Shown: in pieces, positions 6,527 to 15,393 of the stretch
Layout of the letters: every line of letters starts with the position of its first letter
Numbering within the stretch: position 1 is the stretch's first letter
From: Bacteroidota bacterium
Lineage (GTDB): Bacteria > Bacteroidota > Bacteroidia > Cytophagales > Cyclobacteriaceae
Direction: 5' to 3'
DNA length: 64,000 nt
Assembly: GCA_016191555.1 (NCBI GenBank)
Contig: JACPVX010000046.1
Span: forward strand, 1-64,000
Notes under the pieces: model-generated
What the model was told of the DNA's origin: nothing
The model's input: only the letters and a program-made list of their open reading frames with translations
Databases searched by the model: none
Made by a program: the position numbers and the translations under genes

Positions 6527-8170
6527 ATGATCTCAGTTGACGCAGTTTCAGTCGAATTTAGTGGCACCACGCTCTTTAGCGATATTACCTTCAATATCAA
6601 CGAAAACGACCGCATCGCCCTCATGGGCAAAAACGGGGCTGGCAAGTCCACGCTCCTCAAAATCATTGCGGGCGTCAACAAGCCCACGCGCGGCAAGGTG
6701 TCGGCTCCCAAAGATGCCATCATCGCCTACCTGCCTCAGCACCTGCTCACCGAAGACGATGCCACCGTGTTTGAAGAGGCGTCCAAAGCGTTCGGTAAAA
6801 TACTGGACATGAAGAAGCAGATGGACTACCTCAACTCGCAGTTGGAAACACGCACAGACTACGAATCGGAAGAGTATTCGAAGATCATTGAACAAGTATC
6901 TGAACTCAGCGAAAAATATTACTCCATCGAAGAGATCAACTTCGATGCCGAAGTGGAGAAAACCCTGATGGGCCTCGGCTTCCTGCGCAGCGATTTCACA
7001 CGCTCCACCAAAGAGTTTAGCGGGGGCTGGCGCATGCGTATTGAACTGGCCAAGATTCTGTTACAAAAGCCGGACTTGATCTTACTCGATGAGCCTACCA
7101 ACCACCTGGACATTGAATCGGTGCAGTGGCTGGAAGAGTTTTTGAAGACCAACGCCAAAGCTGTGATTGTAATCAGTCACGATAAGATGTTTGTCGATAA
7201 CCTCACCAACCGCACCATCGAAGTAACGATGGGCCGCATCTACGACTACAAAACCAACTACTCGCACTACCTGCAACTGCGCCAGGAAAGACGCGAGCAA
7301 CAGCAAAAGCACTTTGACGACCAGCAGAAAGAGATTGCCGACATCACGGCTTTCATCGAGCGCTTCAAGGGCACGTATTCTAAAACATTGCAGGTGCAGT
7401 CGCGGGTAAAGATGTTGGAGAAGATCAAGATCATTGAAGTAGATGAAGTCGATACTTCCGCTTTGAATTTGAAGTTCCCTCCTGCCCCGCGCAGCGGAAA
7501 CTATCCCGTGATTGTAGAAGGGTTAACCAAACGCTATGGCGACCACGTGGTGTTTCAGGATGCCTCGTTTACCATTGCCCGCGGAGAACGGGTGGCGTTG
7601 ATTGGAAAGAACGGTGAAGGTAAATCCACCTTGGTGAAAGCCATCATGGGCCAGATTGATTACGAAGGCAAATTGCAAGTGGGACATAATAGCATGATCG
7701 GCTACTTCGCACAAAATCAGGCCGCGTTGTTGGATGAAGACCTCACGGTTTTCCAAACCATCGATCAGATTGCATTTGGCGACATTCGTACACAAATCAA
7801 AAACATCTTAGGTGCTTTCATGTTTGGTGGTGAAGCCATCGACAAGAAAGTAAAGATGCTGTCGGGTGGCGAGCGCACGCGTTTGGCGATGATTAAACTG
7901 TTGTTGCAGCCGGTGAATTTGTTGATTCTCGATGAGCCTACGAACCACTTGGATATTAAGACGAAAGACATTCTGAAAGATGCACTTCGCGCCTTTGATG
8001 GCACGTTGATTCTCGTGTCGCACGACCGCGATTTCCTCGATGGTCTGGCGAACAAGGTATTTGAATTTGGTAATAAGCGCATTAAAGAGCACTTTGAAGA
8101 TGTGAATGGATTCTTGCGCAACAAGAAACTGGAAAACTTACGTGAAGTAGAACGCACCGTAACCAAATAA
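6527..8170 (+). CDS. ABC-F family ATPase
   Basis: The product has 547 aa and two ABC cassettes without membrane segments, the mark of ABC-F proteins, which act on the ribosome (translation factors such as EttA, or antibiotic protection). Cassette 1 has Walker A GKNGAGKS (34-41), signature SGGWRMR and Walker B LILLDEPTNHLD. A charged linker rich in Gln, Arg and Glu (RQERREQQQKHFDDQQKE) follows. Cassette 2 has GKNGEGKS, LSGGERTR and LLILDEPTNHLD. All catalytic motifs are intact. It has its own promoter and is followed after 3 bases by the acyltransferase gene. Which ABC-F subgroup it belongs to cannot be decided by eye. Confidence 0.95.
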   Translation: MISVDAVSVEFSGTTLFSDITFNINENDRIALMGKNGAGKSTLLKIIAGVNKPTRGKVSAPKDAIIAYLPQHLLTEDDATVFEEASKAFGKILDMKKQMDYLNSQLETRTDYESEEYSKIIEQVSELSEKYYSIEEINFDAEVEKTLMGLGFLRSDFTRSTKEFSGGWRMRIELAKILLQKPDLILLDEPTNHLDIESVQWLEEFLKTNAKAVIVISHDKMFVDNLTNRTIEVTMGRIYDYKTNYSHYLQLRQERREQQQKHFDDQQKEIADITAFIERFKGTYSKTLQVQSRVKMLEKIKIIEVDEVDTSALNLKFPPAPRSGNYPVIVEGLTKRYGDHVVFQDASFTIARGERVALIGKNGEGKSTLVKAIMGQIDYEGKLQVGHNSMIGYFAQNQAALLDEDLTVFQTIDQIAFGDIRTQIKNILGAFMFGGEAIDKKVKMLSGGERTRLAMIKLLLQPVNLLILDEPTNHLDIKTKDILKDALRAFDGTLILVSHDRDFLDGLANKVFEFGNKRIKEHFEDVNGFLRNKKLENLREVERTVTK

Positions 8171-8173
8171 GGC

Positions 8174-9043
8174 ATGATCAACTGGCAAGCCATCAGCTTT
8201 TATCTACTCTACCCTTTCATTTACCTGATTGCTTCACTTCCGTTTTGGTTGCTCTACCGCGTTTCTGATTTCTTTTACTTTTTTTTGAATCTATCCGGCT
8301 ACCGCAAGGAGGTGGTGGTGCAAAATCTGCGTAACTCCTTTCCCGAAAAAACGGAGGAAGAGATTCAGGCGATTCGAAGAAAGTTCTTTCGCTATTTGGT
8401 GGATTTGATTTTTGAAACGTTGAAGACGTTGCGCATGGATGAGAAGGAGTCGGCAGCAGGTTGCACGATGGACAATCCGCCCTGGCTGCAAAAACTGTAT
8501 GAAGAGAAGCGCAGCATTCTCATTGTGATGGGCCACTATGGCAACTGGGAATGGGCGGGACCCAGCGTGACGCTCAATACCAAGTACCAGCTGATCGTAA
8601 TTTACCGTCCGCTTAGCCATCCGTATTTTGAAAAGATGATGGTGGGTATGCGCACACGCTTCGGCACGATGATTACTCCGGTGCAACAGACACTCCGCGA
8701 CATGGTGGCGAAACGCGGTCTGATAACGGCTACTGCTTTTATAGCTGATCAATATCCGCCTGCTGAGGGAAAGATTTGGCTGGATTTTTTAAATCAGGAT
8801 ACGGGCTTCTTTACGGGACCTGAAAAGCTTTCCACCAAGTTCGACTACCCCATTGTTTACATTCAGGTGAAGCGCCAAAAGCGCGGCCATTATCACATCA
8901 CACCCGAGCTGCTCTTTGAGCACCCGAAGCAAACACAAGAAGGCGAGATTACACGCACATTTGCCAAGCGTTTAGAGCAGGATATTCAGGCACAACCCGA
9001 GACCTGGTTGTGGTCGCACAAGCGCTGGAAGCACAAGCGTTGA
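8174..9043 (+). CDS. lysophospholipid/lipid A acyltransferase (LpxL/HtrB-like)
   Basis: 289 aa with an N-terminal hydrophobic anchor (FYLLYPFIYLIASLPFWLLY). The HtrB/LpxL family motif H-x4-E is seen as MGHYGNWEWAG near residue 120. Later conserved parts include PLSHPYFEKMM, the stretch around IADQYPPAEGK, and the C-terminal WLWSHKRWKHKR. The family adds secondary acyl chains to lipid A or related lipids at the inner membrane. It starts 3 bases after the ABC-F stop, so the two share a transcript. Confidence 0.9.
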   Translation: MINWQAISFYLLYPFIYLIASLPFWLLYRVSDFFYFFLNLSGYRKEVVVQNLRNSFPEKTEEEIQAIRRKFFRYLVDLIFETLKTLRMDEKESAAGCTMDNPPWLQKLYEEKRSILIVMGHYGNWEWAGPSVTLNTKYQLIVIYRPLSHPYFEKMMVGMRTRFGTMITPVQQTLRDMVAKRGLITATAFIADQYPPAEGKIWLDFLNQDTGFFTGPEKLSTKFDYPIVYIQVKRQKRGHYHITPELLFEHPKQTQEGEITRTFAKRLEQDIQAQPETWLWSHKRWKHKR

Positions 9044-9165
9044 TCATTACGGCTTCAACAGCGGTAAATCATTCTACAGCAATCAGATTTCGATCAAATA
9101 CTTCGCAGGAGATTGCCTCCATTCTATCAATTTTGACTAGCTTGCATCACCCCTAAACCTTGGTT

Positions 9166-10152
9166 ATGAGATCTGGTAAAGAATTGCTTGCTGCCAGTAA
9201 GGCGTATGCCTCTGAATACAAACTACGAAGCTGGGTAGAAGTGTTGTTAACCATCGCTTTGTCCGGCATGGTGATGTTCTTCACGCTGTTTGCCCCCATT
9301 TCCATCTGGTATAAAATTCCGGTGAGCATTATCAATGGCTTACTGTACGTTCGGTTGTTTGTTATCTACCACGACTATCAACATCGTGCGATCTTACAGA
9401 ATTCTACCTTGGCGATTTGGTTGATGCGTGCAGTGGGTGTGTATGTGTTGGCACCGGAGATGGTGTGGAAACGTACGCATGAATATCATCATAACAATAA
9501 CTCCAAGCTATCCATTTCCGGCATTGGCTCCTATCCTACTGTTTGCACCAAACGCTACCTGACGCTCACCAAAAAACAGAAGTTCATTTATCTGATCAAC
9601 CGCCATCCGGCTACTATTTTATTAGGATATATTACGCTGTTCATCTATTGGCTGAATTTAAAATCATTCGTACAGAGTCCGGGCAAGCACATCGACTCCT
9701 TACTCGCGCTGGTGGTACACTTCGCTATTGGCTTTGCCATTTGGTATTACCTCGGCACCGCTTTGTTGCTGCTGGGATGGATCGTTCCCTTCTCGATTAC
9801 ATTTGGCATGGGTGCCTATCTGTTTTATTGCCAGCATAATTTTCCGGGCGCTACCTTTCGCGAGAATCAGGATTGGACATACGATAATGCGGCCCTCTCT
9901 TCTACCAGCTACATGGTGATGAATCCTGTGATGCATTGGTTCACCGGAAACATTGGTTATCATCATGTGCATCATTTGAATTCGCGCATCCCATTCTATC
10001 GTTTATATGAAGTGATGCAGGATATGCCCGAGTTGCAGAATGTGGGCAAGACATCGTGGAAGATTCACGATATGATTGAATGCTTCAAGTTGAAACTTTG
10101 GGATGCCGAGCGAGGTAAACTCATTCCGCTGCACGAGTTGAACAAGAAGTAG
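9166..10152 (+). CDS. fatty acid desaturase, membrane di-iron type
   Basis: About 328 aa from the ATG at 9166 (a TTG six bases earlier is less likely). Three histidine boxes of the membrane desaturase family are present: HDYQH near residue 69, HEYHH near 105 and HHVHH near 265. Hydrophobic segments lie around 27-60, 145-165 and 180-225. It probably introduces a double bond into an acyl chain at the inner membrane. It lies downstream of the acyltransferase but with a 122-base gap, so it may have its own promoter. It converges on the protease gene, 22 bases away. Confidence 0.9.
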   Translation: MRSGKELLAASKAYASEYKLRSWVEVLLTIALSGMVMFFTLFAPISIWYKIPVSIINGLLYVRLFVIYHDYQHRAILQNSTLAIWLMRAVGVYVLAPEMVWKRTHEYHHNNNSKLSISGIGSYPTVCTKRYLTLTKKQKFIYLINRHPATILLGYITLFIYWLNLKSFVQSPGKHIDSLLALVVHFAIGFAIWYYLGTALLLLGWIVPFSITFGMGAYLFYCQHNFPGATFRENQDWTYDNAALSSTSYMVMNPVMHWFTGNIGYHHVHHLNSRIPFYRLYEVMQDMPELQNVGKTSWKIHDMIECFKLKLWDAERGKLIPLHELNKK

Positions 10153-10174
10153 GCACCGAGATACCTTTCAGGTG

Positions 10175-11767
10175 TCAGATCTTTATTACCTTCATCACCT
10201 CACTTACTCCGCTTCCGGTAACTTCCAGAATGTACATTCCGCTGGGCAGTGAAGACACATCTACGTGAATCGGGTTGGTTGACCAATCGGTCGTGACAGT
10301 TTGGGTGATTAGGTTCCTTCCAAAGTAATCCGATAAGGAAACATGTATTGTTTTTCCGGTTGGCTCCTTAAAGAGAATTTGTAGTTGCGACTGCACCGGG
10401 TTCGGGAAAATAGAAATGTCTTTCGTTAGCTTTCCGTACGTGAGGTAACTCTTTGCGCGATCGTAATTCGGGATACCATAGCCCAATTGATTATCCGGTT
10501 TTTGATATTGACTGGCCGAGTAGATGATGGCCTGATAAATTTGCTGTGGCGATGCAGTGGGAAACGCCTGAATGAGCCCGGCCACCAAACTGGTAATGAG
10601 CGGACTGGCCACTGATGTGCCGTTAGTCGCGCTAAGAAGTCCGGTGGGCCCAATGGTAGCAGTTCCTGAACCGAGCGCCACCACATCGGGCTTTATTCTT
10701 CCGTCAGCTGTTGGTCCGGTTGAACTGAATGAACTTTTAAATCCATCGCTGCTGATGGCGCCTACTGAAATCATTCCATCGACATCGGCAGGCATGGTAA
10801 TGGTTTGCCACGATTTACCTCCTTCATTTCCTGCAGCCGATACCACTACGATTCCTTTGCTGATTACCTTCTTCGCAGCGATGCTGATGACGGATGTTTT
10901 CCCATCGAGATTGGCTTTGGTGTAATCCATGGCCGGATCATCAAACGTATTATAGCCTAACGAAGAATTAATCACATCCACACCAACGCTATCGGCACGC
11001 TCCGCAGCAAACGTCCAGTTGTATTCTTCAATGCGGTATTCTGTCAGCTTATCTTCGGTTTCATACAAGTAGAAATTTGCCTGATACGAACCACCGGTGA
11101 ATGAACCCGGAATCAGCCCGGCCATGACCGAGAGCACCGAAGTGCCATGCGTATCGTCAAAAAACACATCGGTGGTATTGCGCACAAAGTTTTTGGTTTC
11201 TTTGATGCGCCCCGAATTAAAGATGTGTGCAAAAGGTGTAGAGAGGTTCGCTCCTTTCCATCCACTATCGAACTGGGCGATGTCAATATTTTGTCCGAGG
11301 TAATTCTCCGCTTGCATTCGGTTGATGCCGAGTTGACTTAATTGGAAATCGGTCGTTTCAGCGGTCGTTGATTCTACTTGTTCATTCTTCGCCATGCGGC
11401 CATTGAGTAGTTTGGGACCATCCGCTACACGATCTACTTTTTGTACAAATGGCAATGCCTCAATAGTGGTGACGGTAGCTGCATCGGTTTGTACGAGCAC
11501 GCCATTCCACCACTTGGACGTGAAGAATGTTTTTGCTCCGGTAGCTTTGACTTGTGCCACGTAGGTGGAATTTACGGGCAAATCTTCTTCTGTAATGGTG
11601 ATTTTGAGACGTGTTCTTCGCGCGATACTTTTGGCTGAAAGAAAAGCAGAAGGATTGCTCGTTGAGAATGTGGAGTTGGCCTTATCCTTAAAAAACACAA
11701 AGTACCGATCTTGCGCTTGCGTATAAGCGGAGATACATAAGATGAGAATCAGTAAGTGTCGCCTCAT
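10175..11767 (-). CDS. secreted S8 subtilisin-like protease with T9SS sorting tail
   Basis: About 530 aa from the ATG at 11767; a GTG 12 bases upstream abuts the preceding stop. Signal peptide MRRHLLILILCISAYTQAQ, then an inhibitor-like propeptide (about 20-120) and the catalytic domain with Asp in AQFDSGW (about 167), His in DDTHGTSV (about 207) and Ser in NGTSVASP (about 385); the oxyanion Asn is in AAGNEG. The last ~80 residues (DISIFPNPVQSQLQILF ... LPSGMYILEV ... VMKVIKI) form a type A T9SS C-terminal domain, so the enzyme is exported through the type IX system and likely surface-attached. It follows the lipoprotein gene after 12 bases and is probably its operon partner. Confidence 0.93.
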   Translation of the reverse strand: MRRHLLILILCISAYTQAQDRYFVFFKDKANSTFSTSNPSAFLSAKSIARRTRLKITITEEDLPVNSTYVAQVKATGAKTFFTSKWWNGVLVQTDAATVTTIEALPFVQKVDRVADGPKLLNGRMAKNEQVESTTAETTDFQLSQLGINRMQAENYLGQNIDIAQFDSGWKGANLSTPFAHIFNSGRIKETKNFVRNTTDVFFDDTHGTSVLSVMAGLIPGSFTGGSYQANFYLYETEDKLTEYRIEEYNWTFAAERADSVGVDVINSSLGYNTFDDPAMDYTKANLDGKTSVISIAAKKVISKGIVVVSAAGNEGGKSWQTITMPADVDGMISVGAISSDGFKSSFSSTGPTADGRIKPDVVALGSGTATIGPTGLLSATNGTSVASPLITSLVAGLIQAFPTASPQQIYQAIIYSASQYQKPDNQLGYGIPNYDRAKSYLTYGKLTKDISIFPNPVQSQLQILFKEPTGKTIHVSLSDYFGRNLITQTVTTDWSTNPIHVDVSSLPSGMYILEVTGSGVSEVMKVIKI

Positions 11768-11779
11768 AGTTTCGCACAC

Positions 11780-12538
11780 TTAGGGTGTTGAAAATTCTTT
11801 CAACGTCTGCTTCAGAGTCGTTCCGTTCTGCACCCGCTTTTGCAAGTAGCATTCAAAATTGACTTCCCCATCTTGGGATTGACTAAAGTATTTCAGGACA
11901 TTCGATTCTTTGTACACAAGCCCAACGCCCAATGCGTACACTTCTTTGCGAACATCCAGGCGTAATACGTTGTTCACTTCGTTGTTTTGAATAACTGTTA
12001 CTGATTTCGGATAGCTCTTCGTAGAGGATAAAGAATAAGGCTGATGAACGTTTATCATCTGATAGGAATCAACATTTGAGTTATTCAACTGAATCTCGGT
12101 ATTAAATTCGTTGCCATTCCAGGTCGCTTCTTCTGCAACCGGAAACAGAAGCTTGACATAAAGTACGTTCGATTCATTGGCAATCAGTTTACTGCCTCTG
12201 CGTTGTGCGGTCCACGTTGCGATGGGTGTCCACGGGTCGGTAGTTAAAGTTCGCTTGCTGCGTTCAAATACATACGTGGTGCCCCCCTCTGCATTGGCAT
12301 ACGAATCGGTGATCACTACTTTCAACTCATACGAACTGTTGGTCACGCCATCATCTGCACAGAGGTTGCGCAAGGTGGAGGACTCTTCCATGCTGTAGAT
12401 CCACTGACTGCCGATTTTTAGGGGGAAGTAGTCTTCAGAAGCAATGGGAGTTACTGAATCGCCACAACTGGCCAACACCGAAGCAATCAGTACAAAAATT
12501 GCCTTTGCTATCTTGAGGCGGAATGAAGACTTTTGCAT
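11780..12538 (-). CDS. hypothetical lipoprotein, 252 aa
   Basis: The signal peptide ends in a lipobox (FVLIASVLASC, Cys 25), so it is a predicted lipoprotein. The mature protein is beta-rich, starting DYFPLKIGSQWIYSMEES, a pattern common in uncharacterised Bacteroidota lipoproteins. It is the first gene of a pair with the downstream secreted protease. On the minus strand TAACTTTG (12570-12563) is a possible -7 box. Confidence 0.8.
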   Translation of the reverse strand: MQKSSFRLKIAKAIFVLIASVLASCGDSVTPIASEDYFPLKIGSQWIYSMEESSTLRNLCADDGVTNSSYELKVVITDSYANAEGGTTYVFERSKRTLTTDPWTPIATWTAQRRGSKLIANESNVLYVKLLFPVAEEATWNGNEFNTEIQLNNSNVDSYQMINVHQPYSLSSTKSYPKSVTVIQNNEVNNVLRLDVRKEVYALGVGLVYKESNVLKYFSQSQDGEVNFECYLQKRVQNGTTLKQTLKEFSTP

Positions 12539-12590
12539 CGAAACCAGTCAACGTTAATTTCTCAAAGTTATTTCTTCTTTTCGATAATCT

Positions 12591-13136
12591 ATGCAGCTAA
12601 AAACCAATGTGTGGGTAAATAAAATCACCAGTTTGAGCGAGGCTCGTTATTGTGCCGGAATGGGGGTTCAGTTCTTAGGCTTTCAGCCATCAGTAGTCGA
12701 TGTCAAAGCCTTTCAGGGCATCACCGGTTGGGTGCTGGGGCCCTCCTTTTTCCTGGATATCAGTGAAGAAGAAATGATGCCGTCTCATTTGGATGATTAT
12801 GCCTGCGATTATCTGTTGATTCGGGAAGATCAGGTCGATCAATTACCCGCCACTATTAGCAGTAAGCTACTGATTAAGAAAACGTTATCCATTTCGCAGT
12901 CAGGTGGTCTGCATCCCGAGGCTGCCTATTTGGTGGCTGAAAACTGGACGCTGGATTCTTTGAAAAAAGTGCCAGCCGAGACGATCGTCATGGTATCTAA
13001 TCCCGATCAGGTATCAGCAGTGATTTCACTGCCGATTGCCGGCATTTTGTTGCAAGGCAGCACCGAATCAAAGCCGGGGCTGATGGAATATGACCACCTG
13101 TCGGCCGTGCTGGAGATGTTGGAAATAGAAGATTGA
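12591..13136 (+). CDS. degenerate TrpF-like (phosphoribosylanthranilate isomerase-like) protein
   Basis: 181 aa. The N-terminus (KTNVWVNKITSLSEARYCAG then GVQFLGFQPS) aligns with the TrpF opening K-I-C-G-I-T ... A-x-x-G-A-D-x-L-G-F. The KICG motif that carries the catalytic Cys is replaced by VWVNKIT. Later parts (LDSLKKVPAETIVMVSNPD, IAGILLQGSTESKPGLMEYD) fit the end of a TIM barrel with a weakened phosphate site. The protein is shorter than typical TrpF (about 200-210 aa). No trp genes are nearby. It is likely not an active isomerase. Confidence 0.65.
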   Translation: MQLKTNVWVNKITSLSEARYCAGMGVQFLGFQPSVVDVKAFQGITGWVLGPSFFLDISEEEMMPSHLDDYACDYLLIREDQVDQLPATISSKLLIKKTLSISQSGGLHPEAAYLVAENWTLDSLKKVPAETIVMVSNPDQVSAVISLPIAGILLQGSTESKPGLMEYDHLSAVLEMLEIED

Positions 13137-13205
13137 TGGATCATACAAACTGAAAAGGTTTTTTCGTTAAAAGCCGAACCAATCAAAATCTTTAATCTTC
13201 TATTT

Positions 13206-14105
13206 ATGATCAATCCACGGAATTTCACCTTCGGATGTGCTTTCTTGTTGTTGCTGAGCTGTCAGGATCGACAGGCCATGATGGAAAAATCGGCTGCGGC
13301 TGATACAATTGTTTCGTACAACAGCCTATCAGGTAATACCTCATCCAGTGCGGCAGTGGTCAATCAAAAGGATACCACGCATCGTTTCATCCGTACGGCT
13401 GATTTAAAATTTAAAGTGAAGAATGTAGTCAAGGCTACTTATACCATTGAAGATATTGTGGCTCGGCAAGATGGCTTTGTTACTTACACCAACCTGAGTA
13501 GCGATGTGAATTATACTTCTACAAAAGCAATCAGCGCAGATTCTTCTTTGGTGACGACTGCGTTTACCGTTTCCAACACCATGGTGCTGCGGGTTCCCAA
13601 TGTAAAACTGGATACCACCTTAAAGCTGATTGGACGAACCATCGACTTTCTGGATTACCGTGTGATTAAAGCCGAGGATGTGGCCTTGCAAATTTTATCT
13701 AATTCACTTTCGCAAAAGCGTGCCAGCAAAAGTGAAAAACGCTTGACGAATGCCATCGACCAACGTGGCAAAAAATTACTGGAAACCACGGCTGCAGAAG
13801 AGCTATTGGATCAAAAGCAAGCACCGGCCGATCAGGCGCGCATTGCTAATTTAGGATTGAACGATCAGATCAACTATAGCACCATCAATCTCCAAATTTA
13901 CCAGCGACAGGACCAGCATCGCGAAATCATTGTCAACGAAAAGCACATGGATGAATACGAACCTTCTTTTGGAAGCAGAATAGTTGACTCGCTACAAACC
14001 GGATGGAAGGCACTTGAAAATTTACTGGTTTTTATCACACGCCTTTGGGTGTTTCTGTTAATTGGGGTCGCTATTTATCTGGCTTATTTGAAATGGAAGC
14101 GATAA
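13206..14105 (+). CDS. DUF4349 lipoprotein with C-terminal membrane segment
   Basis: 299 aa. The N-terminus is a lipoprotein signal (FTFGCAFLLLLSC, lipobox LLSC). The core matches DUF4349: FIRTADLKFKVKNVVKATYT, EDIVARQDGFVTYTNLSS, then MVLRVPNVKLDTTLKLIG and a central coiled coil (about 165-215), with a C-terminal membrane segment (LVFITRLWVFLLIGVAIYLAYL) and short basic tail. The function of DUF4349 is unknown. Its last 13 bases overlap the start of the P-loop kinase gene, so the two are translationally coupled. Confidence 0.85.
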   Translation: MINPRNFTFGCAFLLLLSCQDRQAMMEKSAAADTIVSYNSLSGNTSSSAAVVNQKDTTHRFIRTADLKFKVKNVVKATYTIEDIVARQDGFVTYTNLSSDVNYTSTKAISADSSLVTTAFTVSNTMVLRVPNVKLDTTLKLIGRTIDFLDYRVIKAEDVALQILSNSLSQKRASKSEKRLTNAIDQRGKKLLETTAAEELLDQKQAPADQARIANLGLNDQINYSTINLQIYQRQDQHREIIVNEKHMDEYEPSFGSRIVDSLQTGWKALENLLVFITRLWVFLLIGVAIYLAYLKWKR

Positions 14106-14539
14106 TATTTTGTGGAATTCAAGCAACCGGGAAAAGTTCGTTTTACAAAGAACGTTTTTTCAATTCACATGTTCGTATTTCATTAGATCAACTGAATACA
14201 CGTAATAAGGAACAGAAATTCCTAGAGACTTGCTTGGCAGTGCATCAGTCGTTTGTCATTGACAATACCAATCCTACCAAAGAGGAACGAGCTAAATACA
14301 TTCAACAAGCAAAAACGAATGGCTATAAAATCATTGGATACTATTTTCGATCACAAATTGGAGAAGCGTTGGTACGTAATGGGCATCGTTCAGGTAAGGA
14401 AAAGATTCCGGAAGTTGGCATTCGCAATACATTTAGCCGGTTGGAAATTCCAAGCTATGAGGAAGGCTTTGACGAATTGCACTATGTTCAGCTAGAAAAT
14501 CAGTCATTTATAATAAAACCATGGACCTATGAAGTTTGA
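14093..14539 (+). CDS. polynucleotide kinase-like P-loop protein
   Basis: 148 aa from the ATG at 14093 (MEAIIFCGIQATGKSS); the upstream part of the frame lies inside the DUF4349 gene and is not likely translated. Walker A is GIQATGKS (8-15). The Pnk-like features are SLDQ after the first strand region, the Walker B-like VIDNTNPTKEER, and a lid region with Arg residues (RNGHRSGKEKIPEVGI). This matches the compact 5'-OH polynucleotide kinase fold (T4 Pnk kinase domain type), so phosphorylation of a nucleic acid 5' end is the best guess. It overlaps the DUF4349 gene by 13 bases and the Thg1-like gene by 11. Confidence 0.8.
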   Translation: MEAIIFCGIQATGKSSFYKERFFNSHVRISLDQLNTRNKEQKFLETCLAVHQSFVIDNTNPTKEERAKYIQQAKTNGYKIIGYYFRSQIGEALVRNGHRSGKEKIPEVGIRNTFSRLEIPSYEEGFDELHYVQLENQSFIIKPWTYEV

Positions 14540-15308
14540 TGATTTGGAATCCAAGATGCGATTATATGAGACTTCTTACGATCGAAGTATTCTACCAGAA
14601 ATGCAAATCATTGCGCGAATTGACGGACGAAGTTTTACAAAACTAACGAAGGAAAAGCATCCATTTGAAGCACCTTTTGATGAACGCTTCAAAGCATATA
14701 TGATGGAAACGGTGAAACACTTGATGAACTGTGGTTTTAAAATCAACTATGGTTATACTCAAAGCGATGAAATTTCACTTCTATTTGATCAAAATGAAAT
14801 TGCCTTTTCTCGAAAACCACGAAAACTCATATCCATACTTGCCGGAGAAGCAAGCGCTAAGTTTTCAACTCTCCTAGGCGCTGTTGCCGCGTTTGATTGT
14901 CGGCTGTCGGAACTACCCAATGTACCACTAGTGATTGATTATTTTCGATGGAGGAATGAGGATGCACATCGCAACTCGTTGAATGCACATTGCTACTGGA
15001 CACTGCGCAAACAGAAGCTTTCCGAACGGGATGCCACTCGTAAGCTTCAAGGCATGAGTACAGCGGATAAAAACGAACTGCTGTTTCAAAATGGAATCAA
15101 TTTTAATCGGTTACCACTCTGGCAAAAAAGGGGTATCGGTATCTATTGGCAAGAAGTAATAAAAGAAGGATTCAATCCTAAACTAAACAAATCCACATCT
15201 GCTTTGCGCAAAGAGTTGGTTGTGAACGAAGAACTTCCTATGAAAAATAAATACGAAGAATTTCTTATAACTTTACTAAGTTCAGAAAGCGCTAAGAGTA
15301 AGTCGTAA
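14529..15308 (+). CDS. Thg1-like 3'-5' RNA polymerase (TLP)
   Basis: 259 aa. The palm-domain metal ligands of the tRNA-His guanylyltransferase family are present: ARIDGRSF (D32, G33) and YTQSDEISLLF (D80, E81). FDERF and the stretch around LAGEASAKFS are also typical. The eukaryotic Thg1 motif HINNLYN is replaced by HRNSLNA (in WRNEDAHRNSLNAHCYW), as in bacterial Thg1-like proteins, which add nucleotides to the 5' end of truncated tRNAs in a template-directed 3'-5' direction. The start overlaps the kinase-like gene by 11 bases, implying coupled translation and linked function in RNA 5'-end repair. Confidence 0.92.
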   Translation: MKFDDLESKMRLYETSYDRSILPEMQIIARIDGRSFTKLTKEKHPFEAPFDERFKAYMMETVKHLMNCGFKINYGYTQSDEISLLFDQNEIAFSRKPRKLISILAGEASAKFSTLLGAVAAFDCRLSELPNVPLVIDYFRWRNEDAHRNSLNAHCYWTLRKQKLSERDATRKLQGMSTADKNELLFQNGINFNRLPLWQKRGIGIYWQEVIKEGFNPKLNKSTSALRKELVVNEELPMKNKYEEFLITLLSSESAKSKS

Positions 15309-15393
15309 AAGACTTTCATTGAATTTGAAAATTTGTCGAAGCAAACGATCTGACAAAATTCTTGTGATTCACGTACCGATTTTAAGATAAAAC

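Noticed and set aside
13206..15308. Toxin-antitoxin or phage-defence island around the Thg1-like gene
   Set aside because: No toxin, restriction or nuclease gene is visible next to it; the repair reading needs no defence island and the flanking genes are ordinary.
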